From Nitrosomonadales bacterium (GTDB taxonomy: Bacteria; Pseudomonadota; Gammaproteobacteria; Burkholderiales; Gallionellaceae), in NCBI GenBank assembly GCA_016213335.1, contig JACRAQ010000121.1, positions 1 through 45,723 on the forward strand: DNA of 45,723 nucleotides, read 5' to 3'. The notes under the pieces were generated by a model, which ran no database searches, had not been told where the DNA came from, and saw nothing but the letters and a program-made list of their open reading frames with translations. Both the position numbers and the translations under genes were made by a program. The number at the start of each line of letters is the position of its first letter. Within the stretch, counting starts at the first letter, position 1. Shown here piece after piece: positions 1-6,343 of this stretch.

Positions 1-1
1 G

Positions 2-1450
2 CTGGCCGAGCAGCATTTCAACACCTTCAGCGACCGCTTCGCCGACTGGCCGGTGAAGCTCGTCGAACTGTCGCGCTTCAGGAGTGCCAAGGAACAGGCG
101 CAGGCACTGAAAGAAATGGCGGAGGGCAAGCTCGACATCATCATCGGCACACACAAGCTGATCCAGAAGGATGTGAAGTTCCACAACCTGGGGCTGGTGA
201 TCATTGATGAAGAGCACCGCTTCGGCGTGCAACAGAAAGAGCGCCTTAAAACCATGCGCGCGGAGGTCGATGTGCTCACGCTCACCGCCACCCCCATCCC
301 GCGCACGCTGGCGATGTCGCTGGAAGGACTGCGCGACTTCTCGGTGATCGCCACCGCGCCGCAGCGCCGCCTTTCCATCAAGACCTTCGTCAGTAACACC
401 AGCCAGGGCGTGATCCGCGAAGCAGTGCTGCGCGAGCTCAAGCGCGGCGGCCAGGTGTATTTCCTGCACAACGAGGTGGAGACCATCGCCAACATGCAGG
501 AGAAACTGGAAGCGCTGCTGCCGGAAGCGCGCATCCGCGTGGCGCACGGCCAGATGAACGAGCGCGATCTGGAAGCGGTGATGCGCGACTTCACCCAACA
601 GCGCTTCAACGTGCTGCTGTGCTCCACCATCATCGAGACCGGCATTGACGTGCCCACCGCCAACACCATCCTCATCAACCGCGCCGACCGCTTCGGCCTC
701 GCGCAATTGCACCAGTTGCGCGGCCGCGTCGGGCGCTCACACCACCAGGCCTATGCGTATCTGCTGGTGGACAACAAGGAAGGGCTCAGCGCGCAGGCAA
801 AAAAGCGTCTCGAGGCGATCCAGGCAATGGAACAGCTCGGCAGTGGCTTTTACCTTGCCATGCACGATCTCGAAATTCGCGGGGCGGGCGAAGTGCTGGG
901 CGAATCGCAGAGCGGCGAGATGCAGGAGATCGGTTTTTCGCTGTATAACGACATGCTCGCCGCCGCCATCGCTTCATTGCGACAGGGCAAGGAGCCGGAC
1001 ATGGCGCATCCGCTGGGTGTGACCACCGAGATCAACCTGCACATTCCCGCGCTTCTTCCAGACAGTTACTGCGGTGACATCCACCAGCGCCTGGTCATCT
1101 ACAAACGACTGGCCAACTGCAACACGGCGGAGGAGCTGGATGAAATGCACCAGGAGCTGATAGACCGCTTCGGCCTGTTGCCGCAAGCCGCGCAAACCCT
1201 GCTCGACTGCCACCGCCTGCGCATCGCTGCCAGGCCGCTGGGCATCAGCAAGGTGGATGCCTCATCGGAAGCCATCGTCATCCAGTTCGTGCCGAATCCG
1301 CCGGTTGACCCGGTGAAGATCATCAGCCTCATTCAGAGCAGACGGCACATCAGGATGGCCGGGCAGGACCGGCTGCGGATCGAACTGAAGTATGGTGACT
1401 TGAAACAACGGGTGCTGGCGGTCATGCAGTTTTTCAGGGAACTGAAATAG
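2..1450 (+). CDS. mfd: Transcription-repair coupling factor Mfd, C-terminal part (5' end outside window)
   Basis: This is the C-terminal 482 codons of Mfd, the ATP-driven translocase that removes stalled RNA polymerase and recruits UvrA for transcription-coupled repair. The reading frame is open from base 2, so the gene begins outside the window. Visible helicase motifs are the DEEH box (DEEHRFGVQQKERLK), the TATPIPRTL motif III and motif VI in GRVGRSHHQAYAYLL, which places it in the RecG/Mfd superfamily 2 translocases. The TRG region follows (about residues 270-300 of the visible part). The last 150 or so residues match the TRCF C-terminal D7 domain that auto-inhibits UvrA binding. The gene ends in a convergent 17-bp overlap with pgl. 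The assignment is secure; only the N-terminal UvrB-like and RNAP-binding domains are missing because of the window edge. Confidence 0.96.
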   Translation: MAEQHFNTFSDRFADWPVKLVELSRFRSAKEQAQALKEMAEGKLDIIIGTHKLIQKDVKFHNLGLVIIDEEHRFGVQQKERLKTMRAEVDVLTLTATPIPRTLAMSLEGLRDFSVIATAPQRRLSIKTFVSNTSQGVIREAVLRELKRGGQVYFLHNEVETIANMQEKLEALLPEARIRVAHGQMNERDLEAVMRDFTQQRFNVLLCSTIIETGIDVPTANTILINRADRFGLAQLHQLRGRVGRSHHQAYAYLLVDNKEGLSAQAKKRLEAIQAMEQLGSGFYLAMHDLEIRGAGEVLGESQSGEMQEIGFSLYNDMLAAAIASLRQGKEPDMAHPLGVTTEINLHIPALLPDSYCGDIHQRLVIYKRLANCNTAEELDEMHQELIDRFGLLPQAAQTLLDCHRLRIAARPLGISKVDASSEAIVIQFVPNPPVDPVKIISLIQSRRHIRMAGQDRLRIELKYGDLKQRVLAVMQFFRELK

Positions 1451-2150
1451 CGCTCGCTTCGAGATAAATCTCCACCCCGCTTGCCGGAGCGATAGCCGCA
1501 GCAGGAATGTTCGCGCCGTTGCGCCAGGCACGGATAGCCTGCTGCTTGGCCGCACCCGTCACCAGGAACAATACCTGCCGCGCCGCGCTCAGGCGCCGCG
1601 CGCCGAGCGATACCCGTTGCGGCGGCGGTTTGGGCGCATCCAGCACGGCGATGGCGGCAGGCGCGCCGGGCGCGTTACCAAGGTCATGGCCGGGAAACAG
1701 GCTGGCGGTATGGCCGTCTTCGCCCAAGCCCAGCAGCACCAGATCAAACTGCCCGATGCCCGCCAGCATCCGGGCATAAGCCTCGGCTGCAGCCTGCGCG
1801 CCCCTTTCTGCGGGAATCGGATGAACCTGCCCTGGCGGAATGGCGACGTGATCCAGCCAGGCCTGCGCGGCCATGCGGCTGTTGCGCTCGGCATGGTCGG
1901 GCGGCAGGCAGCGCTCATCGCCGAAATACACATGCCATGCGGCCCAGTCCGCATCGGCCTGGCGCAGCAGTTCATAGACCCGGCGCGGAGTCGTGCCGCC
2001 GGCCAGCACAATATGGAATGCCCCGCGCAAGCGGATGGCCTGCCGCGCCGCCTCCAGTATCGCCTGCCGTGCTGCCTGCTCCAGCTCCGGAATGGCGCGA
2101 TAAGCGTGCCAGCGGCAGGGTTGCGGCGGGTTGTTGTCTGATAAAGGCAT
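1434..2150 (-). CDS. pgl: 6-phosphogluconolactonase
   Basis: The protein (238 aa) hydrolyses 6-phosphoglucono-1,5-lactone to 6-phosphogluconate, the second step of the oxidative pentose phosphate pathway, in the cytosol. Family motifs are clear: LAGGTTPRRVYELL near residue 50, the FGDERCLPPDHAERNSR block near residue 80 and LLGLGEDGHTASLFPGH near residue 145. The length is normal for the DevB/SOL-type lactonase. The ATG at 2150 is the only sensible start. The gene is divergent from gnd-zwf, which encode the flanking steps, so the three form a pathway cluster. Its 3' end overlaps the mfd end by 17 bp. Confidence 0.95.
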   Translation of the reverse strand: MPLSDNNPPQPCRWHAYRAIPELEQAARQAILEAARQAIRLRGAFHIVLAGGTTPRRVYELLRQADADWAAWHVYFGDERCLPPDHAERNSRMAAQAWLDHVAIPPGQVHPIPAERGAQAAAEAYARMLAGIGQFDLVLLGLGEDGHTASLFPGHDLGNAPGAPAAIAVLDAPKPPPQRVSLGARRLSAARQVLFLVTGAAKQQAIRAWRNGANIPAAAIAPASGVEIYLEASAISVP

Positions 2151-2351
2151 ATAATCCGCCCGGATAAAGGGTGCCCTAAAGAATTTCCAATTACATCCGC
2201 TATACCTGCGAGTTGCGAGCTGGTTTGGCTGGCTGGCAAGCTCATCCGCAACAAAGCCAGGCAGCTAATATTTCACGGCGCTTCGCAACATTGCGATTCT
2301 ATATTGGGCCGGAACCGGTCGTGCAGCTTAATTTTCTCTTCGGGGGTTTCC

Positions 2352-3266
2352 ATGCGTATGGCGATGATAGGGCTGGGCAAGATGGGTGGCAACATGGTGC
2401 GCAGGCTGCGAAATGGCGGCATTGAGGTGGTGGGCTACGACCGTTCGGCGGAGGCGGTTGCGCAGCTTGCCGCGGAATCCGGAATGGCGATCGCCTCCTC
2501 GGTGGCGGATGCGGTGGCAAAGCTGCCCGCCCCGCGCGTGGTCTGGCTGATGCTGCCGAGCGGCGATCCGACCGAGCAGCAGATTCGCGTGCTGGCGCCG
2601 CTGCTGTCGCGGGGGGACATCATCGTGGACGGCGGAAACTCGAATTACCACGACAGCCAGCGGCGCGGCGCATGGCTGGCAGAGCAGGGTATCGGCTTCA
2701 TGGATTCCGGCACCTCCGGCGGCATCTGGGGGCTGGAAAACGGCTATTGCCTGATGGTGGGGGCAACTGACGAAGTGGCGAAAACCATGACGCCCATCCT
2801 GCAAGCCCTGGCTCCCGCCAGGGATCGCGGCTGGGCGCATGTGGGCCCGGTCGGCGCGGGGCATTTCACCAAGATGATCCACAACGGCATCGAGTACGGC
2901 ATGATGCAGTCATTTGCCGAAGGCCTGGAATTGCTGCGCGGCAAGCAGGAATTTGCGCTCGATCTGGCGCAGATCACCGAGTTGTGGCGGCACAGTTCGG
3001 TGGTACGCAGCTGGCTGCTCGACCTCACTGCAGAAGCGCTGAAACACGATCAGGAGTTGAAGGCAGTGGCGCCTTACGTGCCGGATTCCGGCGAAGGCCG
3101 CTGGACGGTGGTGGAAGCGATAGACCAGGGTGTCGCCGCACCGGTGCTGACGCTGGCATTGCAGATGCGCTTTACCAGCCAGGATGAGAAGGGCTATAGC
3201 TACCGCCTGCTGTCCACCATGCGCAATGCCTTCGGCGGCCACGCCGTCAAACACACGGGCGGATAA
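2352..3266 (+). CDS. gnd: 6-phosphogluconate dehydrogenase, decarboxylating (short type)
   Basis: The enzyme oxidatively decarboxylates 6-phosphogluconate to ribulose 5-phosphate. At 304 aa it belongs to the short GntZ/YqeC-like class, which usually prefers NAD+, rather than the roughly 470-aa NADP enzyme of enterobacteria. Visible are the Rossmann motif GLGKMGGNMV at the N-terminus, the DGGNSNYHDSQRR substrate segment, SGTSGGIWGLENGY, and the catalytic Lys/Asn in GHFTKMIHNGIEYG. The start at 2352 puts the Rossmann strand directly after the initiator and has a GGGGG stretch upstream; an ATG two codons later (2358) is also possible. zwf follows after 2 bp, so the genes are co-transcribed. Confidence 0.95.
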   Translation: MRMAMIGLGKMGGNMVRRLRNGGIEVVGYDRSAEAVAQLAAESGMAIASSVADAVAKLPAPRVVWLMLPSGDPTEQQIRVLAPLLSRGDIIVDGGNSNYHDSQRRGAWLAEQGIGFMDSGTSGGIWGLENGYCLMVGATDEVAKTMTPILQALAPARDRGWAHVGPVGAGHFTKMIHNGIEYGMMQSFAEGLELLRGKQEFALDLAQITELWRHSSVVRSWLLDLTAEALKHDQELKAVAPYVPDSGEGRWTVVEAIDQGVAAPVLTLALQMRFTSQDEKGYSYRLLSTMRNAFGGHAVKHTGG

Positions 3267-3268
3267 CC

Positions 3269-4774
3269 ATGAAAACCTTCGAGCCCTGTACGCTGGTGAT
3301 ATTCGGCGCCGCCGGCAACCTGAGCCGGCGCAAGCTGATCCCGTCGCTGTTTCGCCTGGAAATCGCCGGACGGCTGCCGGAACACGCGGTCATCCTCGGT
3401 TGCAGTATCGAATTGCGGCAGCGCGAGGAATGGATTGCCGAGGTAGTCAGGATGCTGGAGCCGATCTATCCGCAGGGGATGGACAAACCGGCGCTGGAGC
3501 GCTTTTGCGCGCGCCTGCACTACCATGCCATCCCGCCCGGAGATGATGCCGCCTACCCGCGCTTGAAACAGTTGCTGGAAGCGAATACGGGCTTTCCTCC
3601 CAATATCGTGTTCTACATGTCGGTCAGCCCGGCCGCCTTCCCGGATATCGTTGACAGGCTGGGAAACGTGGAATTGCTCAAGCAGAAAAACGGCTGGCGC
3701 CGGGTGGTGATTGAAAAGCCCTTTGGCTACGATTTGCTGAGCGCGCAGACGCTGCAGGGAAGTTTGTACAAGCACCTGAACGAACCGCAGATTTACCGTA
3801 TTGACCATTACCTCGGCAAGGGGACGGTGCAGAACGTGATGGTATTCCGCTTTGCCAACCTGCTGCTGGAACCGCTGTGGAACCATCATTACATAGACCA
3901 CGTGCAGATCACCCATTCCGAGACACTGGGCATCGAGGGGCGCGCCGGTTATTACGAAGGAGCGGGCGCGTTGCGCGACATGATCCAGAGCCACCTGTTG
4001 CAACTGCTGGCGCTGGTGGCGATGGAACCGCCCGTCTCCATGACTGCCGAGCACTTGCGTGACGAGAAAGTGAAGGTGCTGAAGGCCGTGCGCCCGATCA
4101 CGCAAAACTCGGTGCATGCCCACGCGTTCCGCGCGCAATACGCCAGCGGCAGCCTGGACGGCAAAACGGTTCCGGGTTATCTGGAAGAAGCAGGCGTGGC
4201 GCCGGACAGCACCACGGAAACCTATGCGGCAATCAAACTGTTTGTGGATAACTGGCGCTGGGCGGGAGTGCCGTTCTACCTGCGCACCGGCAAGCGCATG
4301 GCGGAAGGCAGCTCGGCAATCTGCATCCGCTTCAAGAACCCGCCGCAGGACTTGCTGCGCCGTACGCGCCAGGGTCCGCCGCAGCCGAACTGGATCATGC
4401 TGGGCATCCAGCCCAACGACTGCCTGAAAATGGAAATGCAGGTCAAGGTGCCGGGGCTGGATTTGCACACCCGCGCCATCAGCCTGGACGCCACCTACCG
4501 CAAGGAAAGCGACGAGGATTTCGATGCCTATGCCGGCCTGTTGCTGGACGTGATGCAGGGCGACCCTTCACTGTTCCTGCGCATAGACGAAGTGGAAGCG
4601 GCGTGGCGCATCGTGGACCCCATCATCAAGGTGTGGGCGATGGAACGCGACTTCATCAACACTTATCCGGCGGGCAGCTGGGGGCCGCGCGGCACCTACC
4701 GCCTGTTCGACCGCGACGACCAGTTCTGGCGGCATTCATTGAACCTGGATGGTGCCAAGCTGGAGGCGTACTGA
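3269..4774 (+). CDS. zwf: Glucose-6-phosphate 1-dehydrogenase
   Basis: The enzyme (501 aa, normal length) oxidises glucose 6-phosphate to the 6-phosphogluconolactone used by pgl. The N-terminal nucleotide-binding motif is GAAGNLSRRKLIPSLF, the substrate site is RIDHYLGKGTVQNVMVFRF, and the EKPFGYD motif lies between them. It follows gnd by 2 bp. Its last 76 bp (4699-4774) recur at 6191-6266 with a single silent T-to-C change, and weaker similarity reaches back to 4654. The present 3' end may therefore have been rebuilt when the block 4775-6190 arrived. Only a weak 7-bp hairpin follows the stop, whereas the strong terminator lies beyond the second copy. Confidence 0.96.
   Translation: MKTFEPCTLVIFGAAGNLSRRKLIPSLFRLEIAGRLPEHAVILGCSIELRQREEWIAEVVRMLEPIYPQGMDKPALERFCARLHYHAIPPGDDAAYPRLKQLLEANTGFPPNIVFYMSVSPAAFPDIVDRLGNVELLKQKNGWRRVVIEKPFGYDLLSAQTLQGSLYKHLNEPQIYRIDHYLGKGTVQNVMVFRFANLLLEPLWNHHYIDHVQITHSETLGIEGRAGYYEGAGALRDMIQSHLLQLLALVAMEPPVSMTAEHLRDEKVKVLKAVRPITQNSVHAHAFRAQYASGSLDGKTVPGYLEEAGVAPDSTTETYAAIKLFVDNWRWAGVPFYLRTGKRMAEGSSAICIRFKNPPQDLLRRTRQGPPQPNWIMLGIQPNDCLKMEMQVKVPGLDLHTRAISLDATYRKESDEDFDAYAGLLLDVMQGDPSLFLRIDEVEAAWRIVDPIIKVWAMERDFINTYPAGSWGPRGTYRLFDRDDQFWRHSLNLDGAKLEAY
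4699..4774 (+). repeat. Direct repeat, copy 1: zwf 3' end
   Basis: These 76 bp match 6191-6266 at 75 positions, with an offset of 1492 bp. The only difference is t4753 against c6245, a silent change in a Gly codon. Upstream, a 13-bp block (4654-4666) recurs at 6155-6167, with a diverged stretch between. The copies end exactly at the zwf stop codon, after which the sequences have nothing in common. Confidence 0.95.
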
Positions 4775-4798
4775 TAACGGATAGCCGTTATTCGAAAC

Positions 4799-5233
4799 TT
4801 ACGCCAGAAATCGCGATACGGACATGTCATCGAAAGGCCAGTCGAGTTCGGCATCGGTATCAACGCGCTGCAATACGGGAATCCGCGTACCGTATCTCTC
4901 AAACAGGTCGCCATCATCGGCGATGTCAATATGGGTGGTGATAATCCCAGCCTTGTGGATAATTGCAACGGCCTCCTCACAGAGATGACAAAACCCGGTG
5001 CTGTAAAGCCTGATTTCTGTTTGTGGCATTTCTCGATCTGAAGTTGTTGCGGCTGCGCACTGCCTGCAGATGCAGTACTCCTTGTGCAGCGCATCATTTG
5101 CGCGAGCTATAGTTGCTGGATTGATTGTGACTTCGCGGCACCAGCATGGCGTGTTGATGCTTCCAGTATTAGCCAAGGCACAATCGTTCGGGCCGCCGCA
5201 CAAGGGACAGATGTAATCTGGTTTCGGGTTCAT
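4799..5233 (-). CDS. Cysteine-rich CWC domain fused to a glutaredoxin-like (DUF836) domain
   Basis: The protein is 144 aa in two parts. Residues 1-60 resemble the cysteine-rich CWC family: CPLCGGPNDC near the start, then PCWC, and CICRQC near residue 55, a likely metal-binding arrangement. Residues 70-144 look like a DUF836/glutaredoxin-like thioredoxin fold, with the redox pair in LYSTGFCHLCEEA, the cis-Pro segment RIPVLQ and a C-terminal helix. The two are more often met as separate short proteins, so the fusion is notable. The function is unknown; a thiol-disulfide or metal role is inferred. I chose the ATG at 5233; a TTG at 5245 is the alternative, and neither has a clear ribosome binding site. 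The gene lies in the block bounded by the duplicated zwf ends. Confidence 0.75.
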   Translation of the reverse strand: MNPKPDYICPLCGGPNDCALANTGSINTPCWCREVTINPATIARANDALHKEYCICRQCAAATTSDREMPQTEIRLYSTGFCHLCEEAVAIIHKAGIITTHIDIADDGDLFERYGTRIPVLQRVDTDAELDWPFDDMSVSRFLA

Positions 5234-5344
5234 GTGCCAACGCAAGAGGATATATCAGGTGCGCCTGCGATTATTGCATAGTACGGACTCAATCACGCTC
5301 CACGATTTAGAGCACACCCTGCCATGCACACCGGGGCGCATGGG

Positions 5345-5350
5345 TATAAT
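5345..5350 (+). promoter_or_regulatory. Candidate -10 box upstream of the nucleotidyltransferase gene
   Basis: A perfect TATAAT lies 33 bp before the GTG start at 5383. No convincing -35 hexamer is seen at 16-18 bp, so the call rests on the -10 match and its position. Confidence 0.4.
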
Positions 5351-5382
5351 AAGCGCAGATAACTATGCGAGGACATGATTGA

Positions 5383-5877
5383 GTGTTCTACCTTGACCTG
5401 TTCCGTGCCCTTGACCGCGAAAAAGCCCGCTATGTTCTGATCGGTGGACTGGCGCTGAATATTCATGGCGTCGAGCGGGCAACGATGGATATTGACCTGA
5501 TGCTCGCCATGGATGCGGGTAATCTTGAGGCGTTCCGGCGTGTCGCCGAAGGCCTGGGAATGACGCCGGTGCTGCCCGTGACGATGAAGGACTTTGCCGA
5601 TCCGGCAATCCTGCAACAATGGATCAACGAGAAACGCATGCTGGCTTTTGCCTTGCGCCCCAAGGAACCGAGCGCGCCGACGGTAGATATACTTGTGCGC
5701 CCGAAAGTGGCTTTTGACATGGTTTGGGCGCGGCATATGGAAAAAAACCTGGGGGGCACTCATGTCCATCTTGCCCATATCGATGACCTGATCGCACTGA
5801 AGACAGGAACCGGCAGACAACGCGATGCGGCGGATGTTGCCGCATTGAAACGCTTGAAGACGCTGGGGCTGGGGTGA
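5383..5877 (+). CDS. Nucleotidyltransferase-fold protein (MNT/AbiEii-like)
   Basis: The protein is 164 aa. The N-terminal half has the minimal nucleotidyltransferase signature: YVLIGGLALNIHG (the helix-turn with GG) followed by RATMDIDLML, where the D-x-D would bind metal. A third acidic residue is plausible in TVDILV near residue 105. The C-terminal part (HIDDLIALKTGTGRQRDAADVAAL) is typical of AbiEii/DUF6036-like proteins. Substrate and role are unknown; relatives occur in toxin-antitoxin and abortive-infection pairs as well as alone. The start is GTG at 5383, since an in-frame TGA directly precedes it and GAGGA (5369-5373) sits 9 bp upstream. A 62-residue protein is coupled to its end. The pair lies inside the zwf-flanked block. 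Confidence 0.8.
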   Translation: MFYLDLFRALDREKARYVLIGGLALNIHGVERATMDIDLMLAMDAGNLEAFRRVAEGLGMTPVLPVTMKDFADPAILQQWINEKRMLAFALRPKEPSAPTVDILVRPKVAFDMVWARHMEKNLGGTHVHLAHIDDLIALKTGTGRQRDAADVAALKRLKTLGLG

Positions 5878-5879
5878 AT

Positions 5880-6068
5880 ATGGAACGCATGGATTTCAGC
5901 TATGAAATATCGGACGAGCGGTTGCTGGCCTACAGCCAGTTGCCCATAATGGATCGCCTGCGCTGGCTGGACGAGATGCGCCGCTTTACGCTGATGGTGC
6001 GGCAAGCACCGACAGTGCAAAGAAAACCGGATGAACCCGGCAATGATGACTATGCGGGTGGCTCCTGA
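5880..6068 (+). CDS. Small hypothetical protein coupled to the nucleotidyltransferase
   Basis: This is a 62-aa protein that I do not recognise. It begins MERMDFSYEISDERLLAYSQ and is charged and probably helical up to about residue 42, with an amphipathic segment (RLRWLDEMRRFTLMVR) and a disordered Pro/Asp/Gly tail. The ATG at 5880 lies 2 bp after the stop of the nucleotidyltransferase gene, and a GTG at 5874 would overlap that stop, so translation is likely coupled. The placement suggests a partner or regulator of the nucleotidyltransferase. It is much shorter than HEPN toxins, so a classical MNT-HEPN pair is unlikely. Confidence 0.6.
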   Translation: MERMDFSYEISDERLLAYSQLPIMDRLRWLDEMRRFTLMVRQAPTVQRKPDEPGNDDYAGGS

Positions 6069-6154
6069 GGGCAGAGTGCGCATGGCTGAGGATTTTCTCC
6101 GGAAGGAATGAACGTGCGGGCCTGCTGGGAATGGGGGTTGCCCCCAATTTTCTA

Positions 6155-6266
6155 CATCAACACTTATATCCGTCGAGCTGCTGGGGACCCCCGCCTGTTC
6201 GACCGCGACGACCAGTTCTGGCGGCATTCATTGAACCTGGATGGCGCCAAGCTGGAGGCGTACTGA
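6155..6266 (+). pseudogene. zwf: Duplicated 3' end of zwf (copy 2, remnant)
   Basis: The sequence from 6191 to the stop at 6266 repeats the last 25 codons of zwf with one silent change. It still reads in frame, RLFDRDDQFWRH through to the tyrosine and TGA. Upstream the match breaks down: catcaacacttat at 6155-6167 equals 4654-4666, but the stretch between is altered and 9 bp shorter, which keeps the frame. No start codon or remaining zwf lies in front. It is followed by the strong terminator at 6293-6328, so this copy may mark the original end of zwf, displaced by the intervening 1.4 kb. Confidence 0.88.
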
Positions 6267-6292
6267 AAATCCTGGAAACACCGCCTGTTACA

Positions 6293-6328
6293 AATGCAAA
6301 ACGGGAGCCTGAACTCCCGTTTTGCATT
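6293..6328. terminator. Bidirectional intrinsic terminator
   Basis: A perfect 15-bp inverted repeat (6293-6307 with 6314-6328) around a 6-nt loop. The outer part is A-rich on one arm and T-rich on the other, so it can terminate from both sides. It lies between the zwf tail remnant and the end of the convergent PEP-CTERM gene. Confidence 0.9.
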
Positions 6329-6343
6329 GTGCATAAACCTTGT

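Noticed and set aside
4774-4791. Hairpin after zwf as a strong terminator
   Set aside because: The stem is only 7 bp (ataacgg/ccgttat) without a following T tract, so it is weaker than the 15-bp stem at 6293-6328.
5383-6068. Classical MNT-HEPN toxin-antitoxin pair
   Set aside because: The second protein is 62 aa and lacks the HEPN R-x4-6-H motif, so only the nucleotidyltransferase half fits.
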